Of a stretch of DNA of 64,000 bases, positions 26,382-33,990 are shown piece after piece. Made by a program: the position numbers and the translations under genes. How positions within the stretch are numbered: position 1 is the stretch's first letter; every line of letters begins with the position of its first letter. Below the pieces are notes generated by a model. The model ran no database searches and had not been told where the DNA came from. It saw nothing but the letters and a program-made list of their open reading frames with translations. This DNA is from Asticcacaulis sp. YBE204 (GTDB lineage: Bacteria; Pseudomonadota; Alphaproteobacteria; Caulobacterales; Caulobacteraceae), in NCBI RefSeq assembly GCF_000495855.1, contig NZ_AWGF01000012.1:62001-126000 (forward strand), in the 5' to 3' direction.

Positions 26382-27392
26382 TCACAGGGTCACAATAGCC
26401 TTGAGGACGCTGCCCTGATCATCGATCAATCCGCCAATGCGCGCGGGCAGATCCAGCATGGGGAAGGCATGGGTCATCAGGACGCCGGTGGGAATCGCAC
26501 CGGAACGGATCGAATCGATGACGTGGCGGAAATCCTGAGCCGTGGCGTTACGGCTGCCTATCAGTTGCATTTCGCGTTTGTGAAACTCCGGATCGGCGAA
26601 ACTCAGCGTGTCCTTGACGACGCTGACCAGCACGTAGCGTCCACCGTGGGCCACGTAGGCAAAGCCTTTCTCGATGGCCTTGCCATTGCCGGTGCAGTCG
26701 AACACGATATCGAAATAGTCACCATCGGTACGGTGTTTGAGATAGTCGTCCAGTCCTTCATCGACAACCACCGTATGCGCGATGCCGACCTTTTCGCGGG
26801 CATAGTCCAGACGCGAGGCGCTGGTGTCGATCAGGGTGACCTCGGCCCCGGCCATGGCGGCGAATAGCGCGACGCCGACGCCGATGGGACCGGCCCCGAC
26901 AATCAGTGACCGGTCGCCCGAACCCGTGTCGCCGCGCCGCACGGCGTGGGCACCGATCGACAGGAATTCGACCATCGCCGCCTGATCCGGCGTCAGACCG
27001 TCGACCGGGATGACGGCGGCTTCGGGGACGCAGACGAACTCCGTCATACCGCCGTCGATATGGACGCCCAATACCTTGATATTAACGCAGCAGTTCGGTT
27101 TCGCCTTGCGGCAGGCGATGCACGTGCCGCACGGCAGGTAAGGGTTGATGGTGACGCGCTGCCCGGTCTTCAGCGGCGAATCAGGATCGCTCTCGGCGAC
27201 GCTGCCTGACAGTTCGTGGCCCATGACGCGCGGATAGGCGAGGAAAGGCTGGTTGCCTGCGAAGATATGATAGTCGGTGCCGCACAAGCCGATGCGATCG
27301 ATGCGGATCAGGACTTCGCCCGTCTGACGCACGGGCGCCGGTTTCTCGACAATCCCTAATGCATAAGGTTTTTCACAAATAATCGCCTTCAC
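26382..27392 (-). CDS. Zinc-dependent MDR-family alcohol/sugar-acid dehydrogenase
   Basis: A 336-residue medium-chain dehydrogenase with GTG start behind GAGG. Catalytic zinc ligands are suggested by IGLCGTDYH and MGHELSG; the structural-zinc loop CGTCIACRKAKPNCC is intact; the Rossmann motif is VGAGPIGVGVALFA. It resembles L-galactonate/L-gulonate 5-dehydrogenase-type enzymes (RspB/LgoD group). In this locus it might replace UxuB as fructuronate reductase or oxidise another aldonate; the sequence does not decide. Same direction as the uxu operon, divergent from iclR. Confidence 0.85.
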   Translation of the reverse strand: MKAIICEKPYALGIVEKPAPVRQTGEVLIRIDRIGLCGTDYHIFAGNQPFLAYPRVMGHELSGSVAESDPDSPLKTGQRVTINPYLPCGTCIACRKAKPNCCVNIKVLGVHIDGGMTEFVCVPEAAVIPVDGLTPDQAAMVEFLSIGAHAVRRGDTGSGDRSLIVGAGPIGVGVALFAAMAGAEVTLIDTSASRLDYAREKVGIAHTVVVDEGLDDYLKHRTDGDYFDIVFDCTGNGKAIEKGFAYVAHGGRYVLVSVVKDTLSFADPEFHKREMQLIGSRNATAQDFRHVIDSIRSGAIPTGVLMTHAFPMLDLPARIGGLIDDQGSVLKAIVTL

Positions 27393-27519
27393 GACGCACC
27401 TCTATATTTTTTATATTTGGTTATTAATGCCGCATAAGAAAATGAGCAAGCACTAATGTCGCGGACGGTGAAACGAACCAAACTTGCATTCCGCGTCAGA
27501 GGGTTTAGGAATTTGTCAC

Positions 27520-28308
27520 ATGGCCAGATCTCCCCGCGACGACGCGCAATCCAAACCCCAGAGCACCTATTCCGCGCCCGCGCTGGAGAAGGGATTCAAC
27601 GTTATCGAGCTGCTGGCGACGGCACCGGACGGCCTGACCCTGTCGGAAATCGCCGCGCGGATGGGTTTCAACTCGATGAGCGAGATTTTCCGCATCATCA
27701 TCGTCATGGAGCGCCGCGGTTGGCTGGCCAAGAATCCCGATACGGATCGTTATGCCGTGACGCACAAGGTGCTGGAGACGGTGTTCCGGGCCTTGCCGAC
27801 GCATGAACTGTCGCTGGTGGCCGCGCCACTGATGCTGGAGCTGGCGCAGGCCATTCAGCAATCGTGTCACGTGGTGGTGCTGAACGGGGCAAAGGGTCTG
27901 ATCATCATGCGGCAGGAAAGTCCCGGGCCAACGGCGTTCGTGGTCAAGCGCGGAGTGACCATCGATGCCGTTCGCACCTGTTCGGGGCATGTGCTGATGG
28001 CGTTTTGCGAGCCGTCCATCGCCGCGCAGGTTTTAGCGCAGAACCCGGTCCTGCCGGAAGAGGAAACCGCGCGCATCGAAAAGGTGCGCGCGCAGGGCTA
28101 TGAAATGATGCCCAGCATCCGCACGCGCGGCGTGACCGATATGGCCTGCCCGATCATCGGGTTCGACGGCTATGCGGTGGGCACCCTGACCGTGCCGTTT
28201 CTGGAGTTGATCGACGGCACCGAGCAGGTGACACGCAAGGCGGCGCTGGAACTCGTCAAAAGCTATGCCAAGCGCATTTCGCAAGGACTGGGAGCACCCT
28301 CGTTATAA
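27520..28308 (+). CDS. IclR-family transcriptional regulator
   Basis: A 262-residue regulator: N-terminal winged helix (about 20-85, ALEKGFNVIELLATAPDGLTL), then an IclR effector-binding domain (about 95-255, with GLIIMRQESPG and CSGHVLMAFC). ATG at 27520 nine bases after TTAGGA; the frame opens 12 codons earlier at a TTG. Divergent from the dehydrogenase, so a local regulator of sugar-acid use is plausible. Its stop falls in the terminator of the convergent nitrate operon. Confidence 0.9.
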   Translation: MARSPRDDAQSKPQSTYSAPALEKGFNVIELLATAPDGLTLSEIAARMGFNSMSEIFRIIIVMERRGWLAKNPDTDRYAVTHKVLETVFRALPTHELSLVAAPLMLELAQAIQQSCHVVVLNGAKGLIIMRQESPGPTAFVVKRGVTIDAVRTCSGHVLMAFCEPSIAAQVLAQNPVLPEEETARIEKVRAQGYEMMPSIRTRGVTDMACPIIGFDGYAVGTLTVPFLELIDGTEQVTRKAALELVKSYAKRISQGLGAPSL

Positions 28309-28337
28309 AAAAACGGGCCTTTCCTGAGAAAGGCCCG
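28307..28337 (-). terminator. Intrinsic terminator of the nitrate transport operon
   Basis: Perfect 10-bp stem CGGGCCTTTC/GAAAGGCCCG (28314-28323 with 28328-28337), tetraloop, followed on the minus strand by seven T. It overlaps the iclR stop codon. Confidence 0.88.
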
Positions 28338-28362
28338 GGGGTGAGTTTGGTGTAAAGGGGGA

Positions 28363-29169
28363 TCAGGCGGGCTCTTTGACGGCCACGGCGTGGTCGTGCT
28401 GTTCGAGAAACTGCACGATACGGCGGCGGCAATCCTGAAAATGCGCATCTTTAAGAAGTTCCTTGCGGTCGCGCGGGCGAGGCGACCTAACCTCGACGAT
28501 ATCGCCGATGCGCGCCTTGGGGCCATTGGTCATCATCACCACGCGGTCGGCCAGCAGCACGGCTTCGTCCACATCGTGGGTGATCATCAGAACCGTCGCC
28601 TTGATGCGGTCGTGCAGTTCCATCACCGTGTCCTGCAAATGGCCGCGCGTCAGGGCGTCGAGCGCGCCGAACGGCTCGTCCAGCAGCAGCACCTTGGGCT
28701 CCATGCTTAGCGCGCGGGCGATGCCGACGCGTTGTTTCATGCCGCCGGAGATTTCGCCGGGGCGCTTGTCCTTGGCGTGGGTCATCTTGACGAGTTCCAG
28801 ATTGCGCATGGTGCGGTCGTGAAGCTGGCTGAGGTTTTCCTTGGCTCCGTAAAGCTTGGCGACGGCGAGGCGGACGTTCTCATAGACCGTCATCCACGGC
28901 AGCAAGGAGTGATTCTGGAAGACCACCGCGCGTTCCGGACCGGGGCCGGTGATTTCCTTGTTTTCAAGGATCGCCGCGCCCAGCGTCACCGGCACGAGAC
29001 CGGCGACGACGTTGAGCAGGGTCGACTTGCCGCAGCCGGAATGGCCGATGATCGACAGGAACTCGCCCTTGTTGATGGTGAGGCTGACATTGTCGAGCAC
29101 CTGCGAGATGACGCCGTCGCGTTCGAAATCGACATAGATGTTTTCGAGGGAAAGAATGGGTTTGGACAT
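28363..29169 (-). CDS. nrtC: Nitrate ABC transporter, ATP-binding protein
   Basis: A 268-residue ATPase of the nitrate/sulfonate/bicarbonate class. Walker A GHSGCGKST, signature ISGGMKQR, Walker B VLLLDEPFGALD and the switch His (MITHDVDEA) are intact. The start is the ATG at 29169 behind GGGGGAG; the upstream 17 codons read PHPNPLPNGERG, a translated intergenic repeat and not protein. Last gene of the operon porin-nrtA-nrtB-nrtC. It lacks the C-terminal NrtA-like domain of cyanobacterial NrtC, so it corresponds more to NrtD/NasD in length. Confidence 0.9.
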   Translation of the reverse strand: MSKPILSLENIYVDFERDGVISQVLDNVSLTINKGEFLSIIGHSGCGKSTLLNVVAGLVPVTLGAAILENKEITGPGPERAVVFQNHSLLPWMTVYENVRLAVAKLYGAKENLSQLHDRTMRNLELVKMTHAKDKRPGEISGGMKQRVGIARALSMEPKVLLLDEPFGALDALTRGHLQDTVMELHDRIKATVLMITHDVDEAVLLADRVVMMTNGPKARIGDIVEVRSPRPRDRKELLKDAHFQDCRRRIVQFLEQHDHAVAVKEPA

Positions 29170-29173
29170 TTTG

Positions 29174-29290
29174 TTTCTCCCCCTCTCCCCATTGGGGAGA
29201 GGGTTGGGGTGAGGGGGCAACTGTCGGAGGGAGCAGACCCCCTCATCCGGCTTCGCTAGGCTCAGCCACCTTCTCCCCGAGGGGCGAAGG
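29174..29290. repeat. Pair of GC-rich palindromic intergenic repeats between nrtB and nrtC
   Basis: First unit: CCCTCTCCCC-ATT-GGGGAGAGGG (29181-29203), a perfect 10-bp hairpin followed by TTGGGGTGAGGGGG. Second unit (about 29237-29290) is in the opposite orientation, with ACCCCCTCATCC, a GGCTTCGC/GCTCAGCC segment and CTTCTCCCC-GAGGGGCGAAGG. This family is widespread in proteobacteria and, when translated, gives PLPxGERG peptides. Within an operon these hairpins could influence mRNA stability between genes. Confidence 0.8.
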
Positions 29291-29301
29291 GAAAGTAAGG
29301 A

Positions 29302-30213
29302 TCAATCCGCCGCGGTGCCGCGCGACACATACTGACCGAGCAAGGCGACGAGACGGTCGAGGACAAAGCCGACCATACCGACCCAGAGCAGGGCCACGAT
29401 GATGTCCGACATGCGCGACGAATTGTACTGATCCCAGATGAAGAAGCCGATGCCGACACCGCCCAGCAGCATCTCGGACGCCACGATAGCCAGCCAGCTC
29501 ATGCCCACCCCGATGCGCAGGCCGGTGAAGATGTGCGGCGTGGCGGCGGGCAGCATGATCTTGAAGAAATATTCCGCCGGAGTCAGACGCAAGACTTTGG
29601 CCACATTGACGTAATCCTGAGGGATGTTGCGCACGCCGACCATGGTGTTGATGACGATGGGCCAAATCGAGGTGATGAAGATGACGAACAGAGCCGAGGG
29701 TTGGGCTTCGCGCAACGCCGCCAGCGAGATCGGCAGCCAGGCCAGCGGTGGCACGGTGCGCAGAACCTGAATGATCGGGTCGGTGCCCTTGCGCGCCCAT
29801 TCGACCGTGCCGAGGAACGAACCCAGCAGCACGCCGCAAACAGCGGCCAAACCGAAGCCGATCCCAACGCGCGACAGAGACGTCAAGACGTGCCAGAACA
29901 GGCCCTTATCCACCCCGCCGCGGTCGTAGAACGGATTGAAGATCAGCTCCTGCGCTTCCAGCAGCACCATAGACGGCGAGGGCAGGCCGCCGGGAAAGGC
30001 CTGACCGAGGCCTTCCCATACGGCGAGCAGAACGCCGATGGTCAGCAGCGGCATCAGAATATTCCCAGCCTTGTCGGCGATCTTTCGGCGTTTGGAAGCC
30101 GCGATCTGTTTCGCCTGCGCGGCGGCCAGCAGCTTTTCGGCCTGCGTGGCGACCGGGTCGGTCGCGGGTTCTGAAATGGGTGCGGCGGTCATTTTTTGAA
30201 CTTCGAATGGCAT
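29302..30213 (-). CDS. nrtB: Nitrate ABC transporter, permease protein
   Basis: A 303-residue inner-membrane permease with about six helices from residue 55. The BPD-type EAA-like loop, AKVLRLTPAEYFFKIMLPAATPHIFTG broken here for length, is typical of the NrtB/SsuC group; PPLAWLPISLAALREAQPSA is also characteristic. The first 50 residues are a charged, Ala-rich cytoplasmic extension. The ATG at 30213 and one at 30192 both lack a clear ribosome site. Flanked on both sides by palindromic repeats. Confidence 0.9.
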   Translation of the reverse strand: MPFEVQKMTAAPISEPATDPVATQAEKLLAAAQAKQIAASKRRKIADKAGNILMPLLTIGVLLAVWEGLGQAFPGGLPSPSMVLLEAQELIFNPFYDRGGVDKGLFWHVLTSLSRVGIGFGLAAVCGVLLGSFLGTVEWARKGTDPIIQVLRTVPPLAWLPISLAALREAQPSALFVIFITSIWPIVINTMVGVRNIPQDYVNVAKVLRLTPAEYFFKIMLPAATPHIFTGLRIGVGMSWLAIVASEMLLGGVGIGFFIWDQYNSSRMSDIIVALLWVGMVGFVLDRLVALLGQYVSRGTAAD

Positions 30214-30236
30214 TGGGGAGAGGCCTTAACGAATAG

Positions 30237-30361
30237 CCCCCTCTCCCCATTCTTTAGCTTTGAGGGGGGGGGGAGAGGGTTGGGGTGAGGGGGTTTGGAC
30301 GTCGCAAAGACCCCCTCACCCGGCCTTTCAGGCCACCCTCTCCCCAAGGGGCGAGGGGAAA
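30237..30361. repeat. Pair of GC-rich palindromic intergenic repeats between nrtA and nrtB
   Basis: Unit one (30237-30295) is CCCCCTCTCCCC, a short spacer, then a run of ten G (30264-30273) and AGAGGGTTGGGGTGAGGGGG. Unit two (about 30310-30360), opposite orientation, is ACCCCCTCACCC, GGCCTTTCAGGCC and CCCTCTCCCC-AAGGGGCGAGGGG. Same family and same inverted pairing as at 29174-29290. The G10 run is a likely slippage site. Confidence 0.8.
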
Positions 30362-31612
30362 TTAAACCAGTTTCTTGATCGGCTGGCTGTTGAGGTATGC
30401 ACCGGGATTGGTCCAGTCGAAGGTCTTGCCGTCGAAGAACTTTTCCACGCCGCGCGTATCCCCGGGGGCGGCGATGCCGTACTGCTTGGCCACTTCGCGC
30501 CACAGGTCGGAGCGGTTGACCTTGTTGACCAGCGCCTTGGTGTCGACATCGTTATCGATGATGCCCCAGCGCTTGTTCTCGGTGACGAACCAGGTGTCGT
30601 GCGACTTGAACGGGAAGTTGGCGTTGTCGGCCCAGAACTTCATCACGTTCGGGGTCGAGGCGACATTGCGCCCGTCGCCATAATTGATCTTGCCCTGAAG
30701 GCGCGGCAGGATGTCGTTGATCGGCACGTTGATATATTGACGACCGGCGGTGATGGCGCACATGGCGGGACGGTTCTTGTCGCACCATTGGGCGGCTTCC
30801 ATCACGGCGGCGATCAGGGCCTTGGCGGCGTTCGGGTACTTGTCGACCCAATCGGCGCGCATCCCCAGCGCCTTTTCCGGGTGATTCATCCAGATTTCCG
30901 AGGTCGTGGCGGCGGTGTAGCCGATCTTCTGGTTGACCAGCTGACCGTTCCACGGCTCGCCGACGCAGAAGGCGTCCTGCGTCCCGGCCTTCATGTTGGC
31001 GACCATTTGCGGCGGCGGGATGACGATGGTCGAGACGTCGGTGTCGGGGTTGATCCCGGCGGCGGCCAGCCAGTAGCGGACCCACAGGTCGTGCGTGCCG
31101 CCACGATAGGTCATGGCGACCTTGGCCATATTGCCCGCGGCCTTGAGCTGCGCAAACTTGGCCTTGGCACCCGCAGCATTGAGGCCGACCTGCACGTTTT
31201 TCAGGTCGTTGCCGACGCTGATCGCCTGACCGTTGGTGTTGAGGCGAGCGAGGATATACATGGGGGTCTTTTTCGCCCCGACGCCGAGCGAGAACTGATA
31301 CGGCATGGGGCTGAGGATGTGCGCGCCGTCGATGCCGCCGCCTTGCGAGCCCAGCACGATATTGTCGCGCGTCGCGCCCCACGAGGCCTGTTTCAGGACC
31401 TCGACATTGGGCAGGCCATACTTGGCGAACAGGCCCTTTTCCTTGGCGATGATCAGCGGCGAGGAGTCGGTCAGGGCGATAAAGCCCAGCTTGGCGCCGG
31501 AGACTTCCGGACCCTTGCCAGCGGCATGAGCGCCGGAGGGCAGGGCCAGCTTGGCGGCGGCCAGCGTTGCGGCGGTGGCGGCAATCGCCTGGCGGCGGGT
31601 AAGATCGGTCAT
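30362..31612 (-). CDS. nrtA: Nitrate ABC transporter, substrate-binding protein (Tat-exported)
   Basis: A 416-residue periplasmic protein starting MTDLTRRQAIAATAATL, a twin-arginine signal ending near AHA-AG. GFIALTDSSPLIIAKEKGLF, SWGATRDNIVLGS and AFCVGEPWNGQLV match NrtA/NasF nitrate-binding proteins. It delivers nitrate to NrtB-NrtC. It resembles NasS (315-1460) throughout, supporting a common origin of transporter and sensor. Starts 12 bases after the porin stop, so transcription is probably from the porin leader. Confidence 0.92.
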   Translation of the reverse strand: MTDLTRRQAIAATAATLAAAKLALPSGAHAAGKGPEVSGAKLGFIALTDSSPLIIAKEKGLFAKYGLPNVEVLKQASWGATRDNIVLGSQGGGIDGAHILSPMPYQFSLGVGAKKTPMYILARLNTNGQAISVGNDLKNVQVGLNAAGAKAKFAQLKAAGNMAKVAMTYRGGTHDLWVRYWLAAAGINPDTDVSTIVIPPPQMVANMKAGTQDAFCVGEPWNGQLVNQKIGYTAATTSEIWMNHPEKALGMRADWVDKYPNAAKALIAAVMEAAQWCDKNRPAMCAITAGRQYINVPINDILPRLQGKINYGDGRNVASTPNVMKFWADNANFPFKSHDTWFVTENKRWGIIDNDVDTKALVNKVNRSDLWREVAKQYGIAAPGDTRGVEKFFDGKTFDWTNPGAYLNSQPIKKLV

Positions 31613-31624
31613 GTCGATTGATCC

Positions 31625-32878
31625 TTAGAGCTTGTATTCAAAACCGACCCACACCTTGGTGCGGGAGGCGGGCATGGCGGTGTTGGCGCGCTCGAAGTCG
31701 GCGTATTTCAGCAGCAGCGAGACGTTCTTGGTCAGGCCGGCGGCGAACTGCGCGTCGAATTCGGTACCGATCGACTGGCTGAGGCGCTCGGTTTCCAGAT
31801 CGTGATAGACCAGCGTCAGGGTCGGGTTCTTGATCAGCGGAAAGGACGGATGGGTGTAGCCCGCCACCGTCAGGCCGTAGCTGAGGTTCTTGAAGCCGTT
31901 GGCGTGGGTCTTGTTGCCGGAAAAGGCCAGAGCGTCGGACCAGCCGTTGAAGGCGTGGGTGGTGGCCAGCGGCGTGATGAAGCCGCGCGTACCGTTGCCC
32001 TCGAAGACTTCGTAGCCGACCTTGAACGTGAACATGTCCCAGGTCAGGGCGGCGTCGGCATTATAGGCGGCGAGGTCGAAATCGGCGGTGTTGTAGCCGT
32101 AATCGGTCTGCTTGGCGTAGTAGCCGCTATAGGCCAGTTTTACCGATGACAGCCAGGTCTGGCCCGTGGCACGCAGGCCCAGCGTATTGGTTGAATTGGC
32201 CGGGGCGTTCTCGAAATCCAGCGCGTAATCGAAGGCCTGAAGCTTCAGGGCCTCGCTGATCGGCAGGGTCACATTGAGCAGGTGGCTGTCGGAATCCCAG
32301 TCGGCGGTTTCGCCCAGCACGCGGTTGACCTGAAACAGATAGGCGTAGGAAACGGCGAACTTGCCGAGCGTGGTGTCGATCTTCAGCGCGTCGAAGGTCT
32401 GTTCGTCCTGACGCCAGCCGACATTGCCGATAAAGCGGGCGTCATCAAGGATGATGCGCTGACGGCCCGCCGTGACGGTCGTGAAGCTCGACGGTGTCCA
32501 TACGACCTGAAGACGGTTCAGTTCGGTCACGGTCGGGTCATTGACCGCCGGATATTGCGTCTTGCCGTTGGTGGTCGAGTTGTAGTCGTCGTCCAGCGCG
32601 CGGGTATCCTCGAATTCAACGAGGAATTTCAGGTTCTTGAAGTCCGACGACTGAAACCCGATGCGGCTGCGCAGGGTCAGGGCGTGGCCTTCTTTCAATC
32701 CGGCCTGATCGACGCCTTCGTAGCGCAGGCGGGATTCGAGGATCGGTTTCCCGGCGGCCAGGGCTTCGGAAAAAGTGTCCTCGGCCAGAGCCGGGGCGAC
32801 ATTAAGGGCCAAAAATGCGGCACTGCACAAAAATTTGGACGCACGTGTCCGACGTAGCCAAGAAGGTGCCACGGTCAT
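31625..32878 (-). CDS. Outer-membrane porin of the alginate-export-like family, nitrate operon
   Basis: A 417-residue beta-barrel protein. The start is the ATG at 32878 (AGGGGAT just before it), giving a signal peptide that ends near ALA-ED; the frame is open a further 45 codons through the leader. ESRLRYEGVDQAGL, TTVTAGRQRIILDDARFIGNVGWRQDEQTFDA and the terminal WVGFEYKL fit the alginate_exp porin family. Being first in the nrtABC operon and behind a NasT-type leader, it is more likely a nitrate or anion channel than an alginate exporter (inference). Confidence 0.8.
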   Translation of the reverse strand: MTVAPSWLRRTRASKFLCSAAFLALNVAPALAEDTFSEALAAGKPILESRLRYEGVDQAGLKEGHALTLRSRIGFQSSDFKNLKFLVEFEDTRALDDDYNSTTNGKTQYPAVNDPTVTELNRLQVVWTPSSFTTVTAGRQRIILDDARFIGNVGWRQDEQTFDALKIDTTLGKFAVSYAYLFQVNRVLGETADWDSDSHLLNVTLPISEALKLQAFDYALDFENAPANSTNTLGLRATGQTWLSSVKLAYSGYYAKQTDYGYNTADFDLAAYNADAALTWDMFTFKVGYEVFEGNGTRGFITPLATTHAFNGWSDALAFSGNKTHANGFKNLSYGLTVAGYTHPSFPLIKNPTLTLVYHDLETERLSQSIGTEFDAQFAAGLTKNVSLLLKYADFERANTAMPASRTKVWVGFEYKL

Positions 32879-32896
32879 ATCCCCTGAATGAAAAGC

Positions 32897-32954
32897 AAAA
32901 AAAAACGCCCCAGTGCCAAACCGCCGGAAACCCGGTGCGGTAAAGACTGAGACG
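32897..32954 (-). terminator. Leader terminator before the porin-nrtABC operon
   Basis: On the minus strand CGTCTCAGT (32954 to 32946) pairs with ACTGGGGCG (32914 to 32906) over nine positions including two G-U pairs, enclosing an inner ACCG/CGGT plus CCGG/CCGG stem, and is followed directly by nine T (32905 to 32897). The 5' arm overlaps the hairpin at 32950-32963 by five bases. Confidence 0.8.
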
Positions 32955-33020
32955 TCATTGTCCTGTTGTGTAGGTTCTTGCCCCCAATGGCCCGAACCCG
33001 GATCAGCCATCATTGGCTGA
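32950..33020 (-). promoter_or_regulatory. Two-hairpin NasT (ANTAR) antitermination target before porin-nrtABC
   Basis: Minus strand: hairpin 1 (33020 to 33003) TCAGCC-AATGAT-GGCTGA; hairpin 2 (32963 to 32950) GGAC-AATGAC-GTCT with one G-U pair. Both loops are six bases with A1 and G4. The linker contains a GGTTC/GAACC stem, as the nirB linker also contains a stem. Hairpin 2 and the terminator arm are mutually exclusive. This predicts nitrate-dependent readthrough via NasS/NasT. Confidence 0.8.
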
Positions 33021-33102
33021 CCATAACAGCGTCATATAAGTTTTATGATCCGTCAACTGCTTTTCTTCGCAGTTGCGTAAATTTTTTATAGGGCACGCGG
33101 AA

Positions 33103-33118
33103 TGACGTAATTATGTCA
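33103..33118. promoter_or_regulatory. TGAC/GTCA near-palindrome upstream of the nitrate operon leader
   Basis: TGACGTAATTATGTCA is symmetric except for one base pair either side of TAATTA. It lies about 85 bases upstream of the first leader hairpin and five bases from the stop of the response-regulator gene, a suitable place for an activator or repressor. A CAACTGC/GCAGTTG inverted repeat (33054-33075) is between it and the leader and overlaps a TTGACG -35-like element. Confidence 0.4.
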
Positions 33119-33123
33119 CAGGC

Positions 33124-33891
33124 CTACGAGGCCATCAGGTGGATGGCCGTGTTGATCAGTTCGACCGGCTTGAACGGCTTCTGAATCTCGGCATCGGCCC
33201 CGGCGGCGACGGCGGCAGAGGTTGCGCGATCCGAGCTGACGCGCGAGGCTAAACCCGCCGACATGGCCAGAATGCGCACATTGTCCCAGGTCGATTTGAT
33301 GACGCGAATGCCTTGCAGACCACCCATGCCCGGCATGAAGACATCGGTGACGATCAGGTCGACGTGGGCGATGTCGGTATTGTCGAGCGCCTCTTCCATC
33401 GAATGGGCGATCGACACGCGGTAGCCGTTATCGGTCAGGATCTGCGCGGTAAGGGTCGCGACCGTATGGCTGTCGTCGATGACGAGGGCGTGCTTGCGGC
33501 GTCGGCCTTCGGCGGCGTCGGCCTGGGCCGACTCGACGATAGAACGCAGTTGCGGACGCGAAAACGGCTTGCGCAGGACGAAATCGACCTTGGAATTGCG
33601 CGCCAGTTTCAGCGTCTCGTCGATCGATTCCTTGCGGCTGCCGGCGGTCATGACCGCAATCGTCGCATCGAGCGCGCGTTCGCGGATCTGGGTCAGGTGC
33701 TCAAGGCTGTTTTCTTCGCCCAGAAACACATCGACGAAGATCAGGTTGGGGCGCTGATGCATCAGGACTTCGTGACATTCGGCCAGCGAGCGGGCGACGA
33801 CAAAATCCCAGTCCTCGTCCTGAAGCATACGCCCCACGATATTCGCCTGAGTCATGCTGTCTTCGATGATCAACGCCAAACCTTCAGCCAC
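33124..33891 (-). CDS. Tandem receiver-domain response regulator
   Basis: A 255-residue protein composed of two CheY-like receiver domains and no output domain. First domain: E10/D11, phospho-acceptor D54 (IFVDVF), K108 (RKPF). Second: D139/D140, D183 (VTDVFMPGMGG), K238 (QKPF). All key residues are present in both. Such proteins act through protein partners, as phosphate sinks or in chemotaxis-type complexes. GTG start. No histidine kinase is nearby. It lies 99 bases downstream of the esterase gene on the same strand. Confidence 0.88.
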   Translation of the reverse strand: MAEGLALIIEDSMTQANIVGRMLQDEDWDFVVARSLAECHEVLMHQRPNLIFVDVFLGEENSLEHLTQIRERALDATIAVMTAGSRKESIDETLKLARNSKVDFVLRKPFSRPQLRSIVESAQADAAEGRRRKHALVIDDSHTVATLTAQILTDNGYRVSIAHSMEEALDNTDIAHVDLIVTDVFMPGMGGLQGIRVIKSTWDNVRILAMSAGLASRVSSDRATSAAVAAGADAEIQKPFKPVELINTAIHLMAS

Positions 33892-33990
33892 GCCGTACCC
33901 GCTTTCTTGCTGGTGGCTTCCGAACCCCTTTCGGAAGCGATCGCTGTGACTGATACACTGTTATCCTTAATTATTGGTGAGGTATGCGGA

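Noticed and set aside
29170-29220. N-terminal extension of nrtC (PHPNPLPNGERG)
   Set aside because: Typical translation of an intergenic palindromic repeat; the ATG at 29169 has a good ribosome site.
29174-30361. Possible CRISPR-like repeats
   Set aside because: Units are palindromic, differ in length, occur in inverted pairs and have genes between them; no regular spacers or cas genes.
32879-33013. 45-codon N-terminal extension of the porin
   Set aside because: Runs through the terminator and antiterminator hairpins; the signal peptide begins at the ATG at 32878.
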